36,941 bases of DNA, taken from IMG/VR virus record IMGVR_UViG_3300029982_000034, positions 1 to 36,941 of that record; one strand, given 5' to 3'. Source of the DNA: a virus. The notes below the pieces were generated by a model. That model was not told the origin of the DNA, did not search any database, and saw only the letters and a list, made by a program, of their open reading frames with translations. Positions 7,356 to 15,643 of this stretch are shown one piece after another. The number at the start of each line of letters is the position of its first letter. Position 1 is the first letter of the stretch. The position numbers and the translations under genes are program-made.

Positions 7356-7428
7356 TTCATTTCTCCGTTGTGTTTGTCGATGTAGGTATATTAAGCTAAC
7401 GTAAGGGCAAAGTAAAGCCCTTTTCGTA
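7356..7428 (-). promoter_or_regulatory. Accessory-cassette promoter and leader (duplicated at 28101-28173)
   Basis: On the minus strand: -35 TTTACT (7411-7416), 17-bp spacer, -10 TAATAT (7388-7393), with the inverted repeat AAGGGC / GCCCTT overlapping the -35. The 73 bases up to the lipoprotein start are nearly identical to those upstream of the 28174 gene, differing mainly in two or three bases near the Shine-Dalgarno (CGGAGA). Confidence 0.7.
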
Positions 7429-7469
7429 ATTCAGGCGATTTAATTTAACTATCGTGCTGCGCACTTCGA

Positions 7470-7498
7470 TTGCACAAGCCCAAACAACGCGTTACACT
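7470..7498 (+). promoter_or_regulatory. Promoter for capsid-maturation genes
   Basis: -35 TTGCAC (7470-7475), 17-bp spacer, -10 TACACT (7493-7498). It restarts rightward transcription after the oppositely oriented accessory cassette, ahead of the protease gene. Similar hexamers occur at 13259-13288. Confidence 0.5.
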
Positions 7499-7525
7499 CT
7501 GACAAACTTCTACCCTTTTGCGACC

Positions 7526-8905
7526 ATGCCCCACGTTATTTTAGCGTTTGACCGTCAGACAGCGCGATCTTTCGACGCAGACGGGCGTATGCGCGTAAAG
7601 GATTGCATCCTTTCTACCGCAGAGATTAACCCGTACTACGGCAAGGAAATCCCCGGCTATGAGTCGTTGGGCTTGAAACCTGAGACTTCGTACGAATTGT
7701 ACCGCGACCCAGCAGAGTTAAAGCGCGCCGCCGACACGTTTAACGGTGTGCCGCTGATGATCAAGCATGTGCCGCAAACAGCAGCTGACCCGCGCAAAGA
7801 GTACATCGGCGGTTCTGTGCATTCAGTACGGTTTGACGGGAAACACTTACGCGGCGATCTGTTGGTGATGGACGGTCATGCAATCGACTTGATTCAGTCT
7901 GAGAAGTTGTCCGATCTATCCTGCGGTTACCGTTACAAACCCGATATGGTATCAGGCAGCGCAGACGGTAAAAAATATGATGGCGTGATGATCGGCATCG
8001 AGGGTAATCACGTTGCATTAGTGGACGACGGACGCGCTAGTAACGCGCACGTTGCTGACGCGGCACTACAACCCCCGCAAATTTCAACCAAAGGAGCAAT
8101 TGATATGGCTTTTCCTAACGAAAATGGCGCGCCGGGTGCAGGTGCTGGCGCACAACCCGGTTCGCCAGAAGGTGAACAAAACGAGCAAATGAACATGCAG
8201 GCTATCGGGCAAGCGTTGAAGCAAATTGCTACCCTCTTGCAAGATATTCATGGCAAGGTTGGCGCAAGCGCGCCACAAGCTGACACCGCAGGCGCTGACA
8301 ACGTGGGCATGTCCGAGGGCGAAAACGAACCGCGTGCAGGCATGGACGAAGCCGAAGAAACGGAACATGAGGGCAAAGCTAAAGATGAAGAGCTTTCACT
8401 CGAACCCGCCACCAAAGAGATTAAGCTCAACGGCGGCGCGGAAGATGAATCCGTTGATACTGACGAAGGCGAAAAGGCATATCTGGATACCAAAGAGCAA
8501 GAAGGCACCCCGAACCGTGGCAACAAGACACAGTTTTCGCAAACCGGCGCAATGGATGCTAAGTCGGTGCGCAATGTAGTAGCTAACGCTGTGAAGGCCG
8601 AACGCGAACGCGCTCACGCCGCAGCGGAAGCTAAACGCGATGTCATGCACGTACTGGGCGACATCGCCATGGACGACGCCGGCGACATTTACCGAGAAGC
8701 ATTAATCCAGTCCGGCATTGACGTTATCGGTGTGCCTAAGTCCGGCATGCGCGCCATCTGGCAAGGTGTTGCACAGGCCCGCGCACAAGTTGCAGGTGCT
8801 GCCCCGCGTGCGCTAGCGCAAGGTATGGCGATGGACAGCGCAAGCAAGAACGCTACATCAGCGGTACTTTCCGCACTGGCTGCAAAAATCTCCGTCAAGG
8901 GCTAA
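7526..8905 (+). CDS. Prohead protease (DUF2213) with C-terminal scaffold region
   Basis: 459 residues from the ATG at 7526, chosen because homologues start near ILAFDRQTARSFDADG; a GTG at 7454 in frame is possible, and neither has a clear Shine-Dalgarno. Residues 1-190 are the DUF2213 domain (INPYYGKEIPGYE, FNGVPLMIKH, DLSCGYRY, GNHVALVDDGRA), which cleaves head proteins during maturation. Residues 194-459 are Gly/Ala- and acid-rich with a coiled-coil-like AKSVRNVVANAVKAERERAH segment, typical of scaffolds. An internal ATG with excellent Shine-Dalgarno at 8105 suggests separate production of the scaffold. Confidence 0.88.
   Translation: MPHVILAFDRQTARSFDADGRMRVKDCILSTAEINPYYGKEIPGYESLGLKPETSYELYRDPAELKRAADTFNGVPLMIKHVPQTAADPRKEYIGGSVHSVRFDGKHLRGDLLVMDGHAIDLIQSEKLSDLSCGYRYKPDMVSGSADGKKYDGVMIGIEGNHVALVDDGRASNAHVADAALQPPQISTKGAIDMAFPNENGAPGAGAGAQPGSPEGEQNEQMNMQAIGQALKQIATLLQDIHGKVGASAPQADTAGADNVGMSEGENEPRAGMDEAEETEHEGKAKDEELSLEPATKEIKLNGGAEDESVDTDEGEKAYLDTKEQEGTPNRGNKTQFSQTGAMDAKSVRNVVANAVKAERERAHAAAEAKRDVMHVLGDIAMDDAGDIYREALIQSGIDVIGVPKSGMRAIWQGVAQARAQVAGAAPRALAQGMAMDSASKNATSAVLSALAAKISVKG
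8105..8905 (+). CDS. Nested in-frame scaffolding protein (internal start)
   Basis: AAAGGAG at 8090-8096 sits 8 bases before an in-frame ATG at 8105 (codon 194 of the protease). It would yield a 266-residue protein starting MAFPNENGAPG, with no protease domain. Nested scaffold genes that share the 3' end of the protease gene are known from lambda (C/Nu3). The site is far better than either start for the full-length protein, so the short form could be the more abundant product. Confidence 0.6.
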   Translation: MAFPNENGAPGAGAGAQPGSPEGEQNEQMNMQAIGQALKQIATLLQDIHGKVGASAPQADTAGADNVGMSEGENEPRAGMDEAEETEHEGKAKDEELSLEPATKEIKLNGGAEDESVDTDEGEKAYLDTKEQEGTPNRGNKTQFSQTGAMDAKSVRNVVANAVKAERERAHAAAEAKRDVMHVLGDIAMDDAGDIYREALIQSGIDVIGVPKSGMRAIWQGVAQARAQVAGAAPRALAQGMAMDSASKNATSAVLSALAAKISVKG

Positions 8906-8948
8906 ACCCCGAGCGGATCAAACCCTGACGATTTAAGGAGAATTAACC

Positions 8949-9452
8949 ATGTTTCAAAATCAAGTGTACATTCAGCCAGCGCAAGCCGTACCGGGCGATT
9001 TCGCGTCTAGCAACCCGATGATTTACAAGCTGTCCGGCACCGGTCGTATGGTGGCAGACAGCTCGGGCGTGACTGTCGGACATTTTGCGGCGCTGAACTC
9101 CACCGGTACCGTGACCAGCATCTTCTCGTCGGCCCCTGACGCGTCGCGTATCGGGTTTGTGCATCGTGAGTTTAACGCGCAGATCACCACCTTCTTAGCT
9201 GAAGCAGGTTACACCATCCAAGCAGGCGAACCTGTCGCACTGTTCGGCAAGGGCGACTTCTGGGTCAATACTGACGTGATTACCGGTACGCCAGTGCGTG
9301 GCGCGCAAGTATGGTGGGACATGACGACCGGTAATACCGTTATCGGCGCGCCAAGTTCGCCACCTGCAACGACTGTCAACACCGGCTACCTTCTGATTTC
9401 AGAATCGGCTACCGTTGGTGCAGTGGTAGTTATCAGCAATACCGGCGCGTAA
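8949..9452 (+). CDS. Putative capsid decoration / cement protein
   Basis: 167 residues with Shine-Dalgarno AAGGAG upstream of the ATG at 8949. Sequence is rich in Gly, Thr and Val with beta-strand pattern and no catalytic motif. It lies between the protease/scaffold and major capsid genes, the standard place of head decoration or structural cement proteins (lambda gpD-like role). The function comes from position and composition. Confidence 0.65.
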   Translation: MFQNQVYIQPAQAVPGDFASSNPMIYKLSGTGRMVADSSGVTVGHFAALNSTGTVTSIFSSAPDASRIGFVHREFNAQITTFLAEAGYTIQAGEPVALFGKGDFWVNTDVITGTPVRGAQVWWDMTTGNTVIGAPSSPPATTVNTGYLLISESATVGAVVVISNTGA

Positions 9453-9489
9453 GCCTCGGCCACATAACGCAATCTTAGGAGATTATCAA

Positions 9490-10500
9490 ATGCGTGACTC
9501 GCAACTTATTGCACAAATGGCCCGCGCTGGCGTCGTGCTCCCCTCCACTGTGCAGAACATCAGCACCCCGGTGGGTGAGTACGCGATGGATGCGGCGAGC
9601 TTAACCCCGACATTGGTTGGTACTCAGAATGCCGGTATCCCTTCGTACCTGACGACTTATGTCGATCCGAAGGTTATCGAAACAATCGTCGCACCAATGG
9701 CGGCAGCTACGCTGGTGGGCGAATCGAAGAAGGGCGACTGGACTACGCTGGTTGCTGCCTTCATTCAGGCCGAACCTTTGACCGAAGTTGCCACTTACGG
9801 CGATTATTCGGCAGATGGTTCTAGCAACACCAACATTAACTACCCGCAACGCCAGTCCTACTTCTTCCAGACGTGGACACGTTGGGGTGAGCGCGAGTTG
9901 GAAATGGCAGGTGCCGGACGTGTTGACCTGGCTTCGCAACTGAACCTCTCCTCTGCGTTGGGTCTGGCTAAGTTCCTGAATAACTCGTATCTGTACGGCA
10001 TTTCGGGCTTGCAAAACTACGGGCTGACCAACGATCCGCGCTTGTCCGCACCTGTTACCGCTTCGGCAAACTGGGCGACTGCCACTCCTGACGCGATCTA
10101 CAATTCCATCATTACGGACTTGTGGAAGCCGATGCAAACGCAATCGCAAGGTACTATCCGTCAAACCGATGAACTGCGTCTGGGCTTGCCACCTAGTGCT
10201 GTCGCAGATATCAATCGCGTCAACTCCTACGGTCTTGCAGCGGCAAAGCTGCTCAAAGATGCGTGGCCTAAACTGGAACTGGTTGAAGTGCCGGAGTACG
10301 ACACCGCATCAGGTCGTCTGTTGCAGTTGTGGGCAGTCAAGGTTGAAGGTCAAGAAGTTGCAACTTGCGCCTTCACCGAGAAGATGCGCGCTCACGCTGT
10401 CGAGCGTTACTCTTCGTACTTCCGTCAAAAGAAGTCGGCAGGCACTTGGGGCGCTGTAGTTTTCCGCCCGTTCGCAGTTACGCAAGGTATTGGTTACTAG
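9490..10500 (+). CDS. Major capsid protein (DUF2184 family)
   Basis: 336 residues, strong Shine-Dalgarno (TAGGAGA) before ATG 9490. The pattern IPSYLTTYVDPKVIETIVAP, a WG-x-RELEMAG segment, LNNSYLYGISGLQNYGLTNDP and a C-terminal RPFAVTQGIGY fit DUF2184 HK97-fold capsid proteins. It assembles the icosahedral shell on the scaffold upstream. A strong terminator directly follows, as is common for highly expressed capsid genes. Confidence 0.9.
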   Translation: MRDSQLIAQMARAGVVLPSTVQNISTPVGEYAMDAASLTPTLVGTQNAGIPSYLTTYVDPKVIETIVAPMAAATLVGESKKGDWTTLVAAFIQAEPLTEVATYGDYSADGSSNTNINYPQRQSYFFQTWTRWGERELEMAGAGRVDLASQLNLSSALGLAKFLNNSYLYGISGLQNYGLTNDPRLSAPVTASANWATATPDAIYNSIITDLWKPMQTQSQGTIRQTDELRLGLPPSAVADINRVNSYGLAAAKLLKDAWPKLELVEVPEYDTASGRLLQLWAVKVEGQEVATCAFTEKMRAHAVERYSSYFRQKKSAGTWGAVVFRPFAVTQGIGY

Positions 10501-10545
10501 TTTAACCACAAATTAACCACTAAGTCTAACGGTGTGTTCTCCTCG

Positions 10546-10573
10546 AAAGCCCGGTTCGCCGGGCTTTTGTTTA
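10546..10573 (+). terminator. Rho-independent terminator after major capsid gene
   Basis: Nine-bp stem AAAGCCCGG / CCGGGCTTT (10546-10554 with 10559-10567) closed by a TTCG tetraloop, followed by a T-rich tail. It would reduce readthrough from capsid to connector genes. Confidence 0.85.
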
Positions 10574-10598
10574 CCTTACGTCCGCTTTAGCTTAGAAT
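10570..10598 (+). promoter_or_regulatory. Putative promoter for head-tail connector genes
   Basis: -35 TTTACC (10570-10575), 17-bp spacer, -10 TAGAAT (10593-10598), immediately after the capsid terminator and about 60 bases before the 10657 start. The -10 is the same as in the sheath promoter at 13283-13288. Confidence 0.5.
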
Positions 10599-10656
10599 GA
10601 GGATTCGCGCTCTGTGCGAGCCGACCCGTTACGCCTATCCACCATCGGAGTAAACC

Positions 10657-10923
10657 ATGACTGACCAAACGAACGAACAATCTGTTGTCGAACAAACCCC
10701 AAACGTGTCCGGCGATGCCTCCAATGCCGTTGTGACATCGGCCGAACCTTCTTCAGTGACTACTGCCTCCGATGCATCAAGCTCCGCGCCCGTTACGGAC
10801 ACCGTAGCTGACACTGCAACTACTGATGAAACTGTAGACGCGCCTGAAAGCGAATCGTTGCTTGAAAGCATTGAACATGTCGTCGAAGAAGGCATCGAGA
10901 CACTTAAAAAGCTGGTCGAGTAA
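10657..10923 (+). CDS. Small acidic low-complexity protein
   Basis: 88 residues, very rich in Thr, Ser, Ala, Asp and Glu, with a short amphipathic helix at the C-terminus (ESLLESIEHVVEEGIETLKK). GGAG lies 9 bases before the ATG. I do not recognise a family. Its place between capsid and head-tail connector genes suggests a structural or assembly accessory. Confidence 0.6.
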   Translation: MTDQTNEQSVVEQTPNVSGDASNAVVTSAEPSSVTTASDASSSAPVTDTVADTATTDETVDAPESESLLESIEHVVEEGIETLKKLVE

Positions 10924-10961
10924 TAACGACCAAGCCGAACAACTAACAAGGAGTTACATTT

Positions 10962-11318
10962 ATGGCTACTAAGTCCAAATCTAGCGGTTTCGTTACTGTC
11001 GCGTGCAAGCTGCCACAAGGCTTGAACATCAGCGTGCCAGATACTGATATCAAGCTTAAACTGCATGGCACACATTCCCCTTACGCTGTCGCCGGACACG
11101 GTCTTACCGAGGTCAAAGCGGATGTGTGGGACGCCGTAGAAGCACACTACAAAGATGTACCTGGCGCTAAATGGCTCGGTTCGTCCGTGTTTGTGTCGTC
11201 TAAGCGTGAAGACGCTGTGGACGAAGCGACTGAGAAAGCCGACGAGAATTACGGGTTTGACCCGATTGACCCTACCGCCCCCGGTTCAGTAAATAAGGGC
11301 ATCGCAGTTGCGGATTAA
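10962..11318 (+). CDS. Conserved hypothetical virion-region protein
   Basis: 118 residues, Shine-Dalgarno AAGGAG before the ATG at 10962. A central compact part (ACKLPQGLNISVPD, then KADVWDAVEAHYKDVPGAKW) is followed by an acidic tail. It resembles a small conserved protein in head-tail regions of other proteobacterial phages, but I cannot assign a role. Confidence 0.65.
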   Translation: MATKSKSSGFVTVACKLPQGLNISVPDTDIKLKLHGTHSPYAVAGHGLTEVKADVWDAVEAHYKDVPGAKWLGSSVFVSSKREDAVDEATEKADENYGFDPIDPTAPGSVNKGIAVAD

Positions 11319-11353
11319 TCCGGTAACATAGAGCTTTACGAAAGGGGTTCATC

Positions 11354-11833
11354 ATGGCGGTTATCGTTTTCAGTCCGACGGATTTTGTAGCTTGCTACCC
11401 GGAATTTGCAAACGCGACCGATACGCGATTGACTGATATCTTTAATCTGGTGCAGTACACCATGATTGACAATACAGACAATTCGCCAGTGATGGACCCC
11501 AACTTTCGCACGCAGTTGATCTATATGGCGATGGGCCATTTGCTGTTGATCTACGGCCTCGCGCCTGCGCAGCGCAGCGACGGCACGATAGACAATACCC
11601 CGCCAGGGCGCATTTCCAGCGCAACCGAAGGCACGATCACTACAGCATTCCAGATGGAAGTCACCAACGCGAACGGTAGTGCGGCGTGGTGGAATCAGAC
11701 CAAATATGGCGCAATGTACTGGATGGCGACAGCGCGTTTCCGCTCTTTCCGGTATTTCCCGTCCGGCGTGTCTGGCATTGGGCAAGCCGTGGCGTATGGA
11801 CAACCCCCATTCTTTGTGCCGGGTGGTGTATGA
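11354..11833 (+). CDS. Head-tail adaptor (DUF4054 family)
   Basis: 159 residues. The N-terminal FSPTDFVACYPEFANATD, the middle helix with MAMGHLLLIYGL and the Trp-rich WWNQTKYGAMYWMATARFRS segment fit DUF4054, a helical connector that docks below the portal. Shine-Dalgarno AAAGGGG precedes the ATG. It overlaps the next gene by ATGA and begins a tightly coupled run of four connector/neck genes. Confidence 0.8.
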   Translation: MAVIVFSPTDFVACYPEFANATDTRLTDIFNLVQYTMIDNTDNSPVMDPNFRTQLIYMAMGHLLLIYGLAPAQRSDGTIDNTPPGRISSATEGTITTAFQMEVTNANGSAAWWNQTKYGAMYWMATARFRSFRYFPSGVSGIGQAVAYGQPPFFVPGGV

Positions 11834-12300
11834 GTGTCACACGTCGCGGGCTAGATCATTCCCGCTTTCGCAAATACACAGCGGTATCTGTGAAAGCAGG
11901 TGTGTTGGAAAGTGCGACCTACCCCGCCGATACGTTGACCAACGCTGCGACCGGCGAACAAGTACCCGACCCGCGAGCGGGTATGAAAGTTGCTACTATT
12001 GCACGTGCATTGCATTACGGCATCAGACAAAATCATCCCCGCCCGTTCATTGCGCAGGCAGTTATACAGCACAAGAAAGAATGGGCGACCGGGTTTGTCA
12101 AGCTAGCAGTCGCAGGCGTTACGCCGCTAAACGCTGCGCAGCAAATCGGGCAAGTCATGAAAGAAGATATTCAGCAGTCTATTCAGCAATGGCCTGCGGA
12201 TAACTCAGCATCGTGGGCGAAGTTTAAAGGGTTCAATCACGGCTTGGTGTTGACGGGCCACCTAACAAATTCGATTGAGTTCGAGGCGAACAAAAAATGA
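11830..12300 (+). CDS. Putative head closure / neck protein
   Basis: 156 residues from the ATG at 11830, which overlaps the DUF4054 stop (ATGA); upstream open frame to 11686 is antisense-free but overlaps the DUF4054 gene and is unlikely to be used. It has a basic N-terminus and a region YGIRQNHPRPFIAQAVIQ reminiscent of HK97 gp10-like proteins (short basic peptide then RPFl). Probable neck component by position. Confidence 0.65.
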   Translation: MSVTRRGLDHSRFRKYTAVSVKAGVLESATYPADTLTNAATGEQVPDPRAGMKVATIARALHYGIRQNHPRPFIAQAVIQHKKEWATGFVKLAVAGVTPLNAAQQIGQVMKEDIQQSIQQWPADNSASWAKFKGFNHGLVLTGHLTNSIEFEANKK

Positions 12301-12716
12301 CGTTCAACATTCGAAGCGCGGTACGCGGCGCAGTGCAACAACTGAACGAAGACACCCCCGGCACCGTCTACGTGTCCACCGGGCGCACCAACACGGGCGG
12401 CATTCTTACGCCTACTTACGCGAGTGTTGCCGCTTATTTGCAGGTGCAAGCGCAGGATCACGACTCGATTCAGCACAATCGCGGACTCGAATATAGCGGT
12501 TCGTACTATACCGTCTACGCATATGGCGACTTCTCGGATATCGAGCGCCCGGACGGTAAGGGCGGCGACGTGGTGAACATGAACAATCGGTACTATTACA
12601 TTTCGCAGGTCTTTGAGTGGTGGCCCGATTGGTGCTCGTTTGAAGTGACGCGCCAGCTAAACGCGACCGATCTAGCCGCGCTCTTAGCCGCGTTAAGTAA
12701 TGGAGCAAACCCATGA
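12297..12716 (+). CDS. Putative head-tail joining protein
   Basis: 139 residues. The sequence (YVSTGRTNTGGILTPTY, then NRYYYISQVFEWWPDW) resembles small beta-rich stopper proteins that occur between DUF4054 and tail-terminator genes. Start overlaps the upstream stop (ATGA). Role assigned by position and fold impression. Confidence 0.6.
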   Translation: MTFNIRSAVRGAVQQLNEDTPGTVYVSTGRTNTGGILTPTYASVAAYLQVQAQDHDSIQHNRGLEYSGSYYTVYAYGDFSDIERPDGKGGDVVNMNNRYYYISQVFEWWPDWCSFEVTRQLNATDLAALLAALSNGANP

Positions 12717-13252
12717 GTACAGTCGCTTTATCCCCCAGCGAAGATCAAGTGTTTGCCGCCGTTTACGCGGCAATTGTTCAACTATTCGACACGTCTATTC
12801 AGCCCAACATCTTCAAGGGCTTCCAGAATATGACTTCGACCCCGCTTGCGTCCTACGTCGTCATATCGCCGAGCACGAAGGAACGGCAGAATCAAGGTGC
12901 GCGCAGCTATGACGCGACGAACGGGTTTATGAACGAAGAGCGCAGCACGACCTATTCTTACCAGATAGATTGCTACGGCCCGGCAGGCCCCGATTACGCA
13001 GATATTATCTCTATCGCTTGGCGCTCGGCCTGGCTGGCGAACTACGCAGAAGACAACGCGCTACCGTTTCAGGTGCTGTATGCCGACGAACCGCAGCAGT
13101 TGAACATCGCTAATGCAGAAAACCAGTACGAACAGCGGTTCATGCTGAAAATCTATTTGCAAGTGAATCAGGTCGTGTCATTACCGCAACAGTTCTTTGT
13201 GACAGCTCCGACGACAACTGTTGAAGTCCCTGCCGACGCCGACCCGTTATAG
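12713..13252 (+). CDS. Neck/tail terminator protein (gp12-like family)
   Basis: 179 residues. N-terminal SEDQVFAAVYAAIVQLFD, then ASYVVISPSTKERQNQGARSYD and a repeated strand pattern with YQIDCYGPAGPDYADIISIAWRS match phage neck terminator proteins, which cap the sheath/tube and join it to the head. It is the last gene of the overlapping connector run; the sheath gene follows behind a separate promoter. Confidence 0.75.
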   Translation: MSTVALSPSEDQVFAAVYAAIVQLFDTSIQPNIFKGFQNMTSTPLASYVVISPSTKERQNQGARSYDATNGFMNEERSTTYSYQIDCYGPAGPDYADIISIAWRSAWLANYAEDNALPFQVLYADEPQQLNIANAENQYEQRFMLKIYLQVNQVVSLPQQFFVTAPTTTVEVPADADPL

Positions 13253-13258
13253 ATTCGT

Positions 13259-13288
13259 TTGCACGGGGTCGTTGCAAGATGCTAGAAT
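13259..13288 (+). promoter_or_regulatory. Promoter for sheath and tube genes
   Basis: -35 TTGCAC (13259-13264), 18-bp spacer, -10 TAGAAT (13283-13288). The leader to 13353 contains the inverted repeat ATCGTG / CACGAT and a Shine-Dalgarno AAGGA. Sheath and tube are needed in high copy, so a dedicated promoter makes sense. Confidence 0.5.
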
Positions 13289-13352
13289 CGGTGCGTTGAT
13301 AGGGCTTTTCTATCGTGTCAGCCCGCACGATCAATTTTAAGGACGCATCAGC

Positions 13353-14849
13353 ATGTCAACTATCCCAATTTCCCAGATTGTAACAATGCAACCGGGCGTT
13401 GTCAGTGGTGGCGGTGCGGCCTCCCTACTGACCGGCCTTGTATTGACACAAGACGCTTCTGTACCACCCGGCCAGTTCCTTGATTTTTACGACGCTACTG
13501 ACGTGTCAAACTGGTTCGGTGCAACCTCTAATGCAGCAACACTGGCTAACGCCTACTTCCCCGGCACGATCAATGGCGGCCAACTGCCTTATGATCTGAA
13601 GTTTGCTTTCTACGCGACGGCTGCGCAACCCGCTGGCGTGTTTGGCGCGCAACTCGGCACCATGACGCTAGCACAGTTGCAAGCATTGAGCGGCACGTTG
13701 ATTGTGACCACTGCGGCCCTGCACACGTCGAGTTCGATTAACTTGTCGAGCGCTACTAGCTTCGCTAACGCCGCGTCGACCATGACAGCTGCCTTCACAT
13801 CACCAGATTTTGCCATCACCTACGATGCGCAACGCGGGCGCTTCCTGCTGATGACGACACTGACCGGCACCACTGCTGCGTGCTCTGCCGTCACGGGCAC
13901 ACTCGCAACCGGTGTGGGTTTGTCTGCAACTGCTGGCGCGTATAACCAAGCCGCAGGTATCGCAGCAGATGCGTCAGAAGTGACCGCGCTCAATCGCATC
14001 ATTAACCAGACAACCAACTGGGCGACATTTACCACTGACTACGCCATAGCAACTGTAGCGGAGCGTATGTCAATTGCGCAGTGGAATAGCGGGCAAAACT
14101 CCCAATATCTTTACGTTAGCTGGGATCTGGATGCAATTGATACGCAGACCGGTAACACCAGCAATTTCGGGTACGAAGTGTTTGCTCAACCCTACCAAGG
14201 CACACTACCTGTTTATGGCACCATCGGCGCGGCAGGTGCAGCAATGGCGTGGGCGGCGTCGATCAACTTCAACGTGCCAAACGGGCGCACCACGTTAGCA
14301 TTCCAGCAATCTACGGCGGGTGTGTCTGCTAGCGTGTCCGACTTGGCGACGGCTAACGCGCTGCTGTCGAACAACTACACATACATTGGCAATTACGCTA
14401 ACGCGGCGAACACTTGGACTATTTTCTACAACGGCAAAGTGTCTGGTGAGTTCTTGTGGGCCGATACTTATGTCAACCAAATCTGGCTGAATCGCTCGCT
14501 GCAACAGGCGTTTTTTGAGGCGATGCTGGCCTATAACTCGCTGCCGTACAATCAAGACGGTTACACCAATCTGTACCGCGCAGGCGTGGACGTGATTAAC
14601 TCCGGTGTCACTGCTGGCGTGATTCGTGCAGGCGTTACTTTGTCGAACTCGCAGCAGCAGCTGATTAATACGCAAGCCGGGCGCACTATCTCGGACGTGG
14701 TGCAAACTCGTGGTTGGTATCTGTTGATCGGCGATCCGTCCAATCCTGCGCAAAGTCGGCAGAATCGCACGACGCCAGTGGCGCAGCTTTGGTACTGCGA
14801 CGGCGGAAGCATCCAGCAGTTGACCGTCCAATCTCGCGCAGTCATTTAA
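13353..14849 (+). CDS. Tail sheath protein (DUF3383 family)
   Basis: 498 residues. IPISQIVTMQPGVVSGGG at the start, long Thr/Ser/Ala-rich middle, and the conserved C-terminal half (QVWLNRSLQQAFFEAM-like segment, NSLPYNQDGYTNLYRAGV) match DUF3383 contractile sheath proteins. This is the main evidence for a contractile tail. It is followed 17 bases later by the tube gene in the usual sheath-tube order. Confidence 0.88.
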   Translation: MSTIPISQIVTMQPGVVSGGGAASLLTGLVLTQDASVPPGQFLDFYDATDVSNWFGATSNAATLANAYFPGTINGGQLPYDLKFAFYATAAQPAGVFGAQLGTMTLAQLQALSGTLIVTTAALHTSSSINLSSATSFANAASTMTAAFTSPDFAITYDAQRGRFLLMTTLTGTTAACSAVTGTLATGVGLSATAGAYNQAAGIAADASEVTALNRIINQTTNWATFTTDYAIATVAERMSIAQWNSGQNSQYLYVSWDLDAIDTQTGNTSNFGYEVFAQPYQGTLPVYGTIGAAGAAMAWAASINFNVPNGRTTLAFQQSTAGVSASVSDLATANALLSNNYTYIGNYANAANTWTIFYNGKVSGEFLWADTYVNQIWLNRSLQQAFFEAMLAYNSLPYNQDGYTNLYRAGVDVINSGVTAGVIRAGVTLSNSQQQLINTQAGRTISDVVQTRGWYLLIGDPSNPAQSRQNRTTPVAQLWYCDGGSIQQLTVQSRAVI

Positions 14850-14866
14850 TTTAAGGAGCACACAAC

Positions 14867-15298
14867 ATGGCTGGCACGCTTACCGTCGCAAATTCCGTAA
14901 TCTCCGCAACCGTCGAAGCTCTTTACACGTCTGCGACTCAACTCACTGGCTACTCGGCAGATGACGCGTTTGACTTCGACGCGGTAGAGAACGGCGAATA
15001 CCAAATGGGCATCGATGGCACGCTGTCTGCGGGTTTCGTCTATAACGAGATTCCGTTCACAGTGACATTCAATGCCGATAGTCCCTCTGTTCAAATCTTC
15101 GAAAACATTTGGAGCTACGAACAGTCTAACCGTACCAAACTGGCGCACAACTGGACAATCACGCTGCCAAATTTGAGCCGCCGTTACGACCTCAAAAATG
15201 GCTTCATGAAAAGCTACAAAGCACCTAGCGGCAAGAAAGTATTGCAGCCTGCCGTGGTGCAGCTCGTGTTTGCCCGTATCGAACCTTCTTCGACTTAA
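14867..15298 (+). CDS. Tail tube protein
   Basis: 143 residues with Shine-Dalgarno AAGGAG. The beta-rich sequence (FNADSPSVQIFENIWSYEQS, LPNLSRRYDLKNGFMKSYK) and the position directly after the sheath gene identify the inner tube protein through which DNA passes. No tape-measure gene follows; the operon ends after one more small gene. Confidence 0.8.
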   Translation: MAGTLTVANSVISATVEALYTSATQLTGYSADDAFDFDAVENGEYQMGIDGTLSAGFVYNEIPFTVTFNADSPSVQIFENIWSYEQSNRTKLAHNWTITLPNLSRRYDLKNGFMKSYKAPSGKKVLQPAVVQLVFARIEPSST

Positions 15299-15310
15299 TA
15301 GGCTCGTATC

Positions 15311-15526
15311 ATGCCACTCGTCAAAGGTGAGAGCGACAAGTCCCGTTCAGATAACATCAAACGGGAAATTGAAGCAGGCAAACCCGCAAAGCAAGCAGAA
15401 GCGATAGCGTACAGCGTGCAGCGCAAAGCGGGAGGTAAAGATCGTGCTTACGATGCCAAAGCAAGTTTTGCCGCGTTGCATAAGTACGCAGAAGACTGCA
15501 TGAATTACGACAAACGCAAACGCTGA
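15311..15526 (+). CDS. Small basic conserved phage protein
   Basis: 71 residues. The motif NIKREIEAGKPAKQAEAIAYSVQRKA is a recurring short phage protein theme (helix with GKPxKQAxAIA). Charge is strongly positive. Function unknown. It is the last gene of the rightward structural block, before a bidirectional-looking terminator. Confidence 0.75.
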   Translation: MPLVKGESDKSRSDNIKREIEAGKPAKQAEAIAYSVQRKAGGKDRAYDAKASFAALHKYAEDCMNYDKRKR

Positions 15527-15586
15527 TACAGTGTTAAAGCCAGTAACCTCGCCGCCGATACGTTACGCGTATTGCCGTCACGGTAG

Positions 15587-15618
15587 AAAGCCAGCCCAAA
15601 CGGGCTGGCTTTTCTTTT
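15587..15618. terminator. Terminator between convergent structural and replication operons
   Basis: Eleven-bp stem AAAGCCAGCCC / GGGCTGGCTTT (15587-15597 with 15602-15612), loop AAAC, then TCTTTT rightward. The leading AAAG on the other side also gives a short T-run leftward, so it may stop both transcripts. Confidence 0.85.
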
Positions 15619-15643
15619 CGTACATCGCGTTGTAGCGCGTAGA

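Noticed and set aside
10962-11318. Idea that the 118-residue protein is a second decoration protein
   Set aside because: Nothing in the sequence beyond position supports it.
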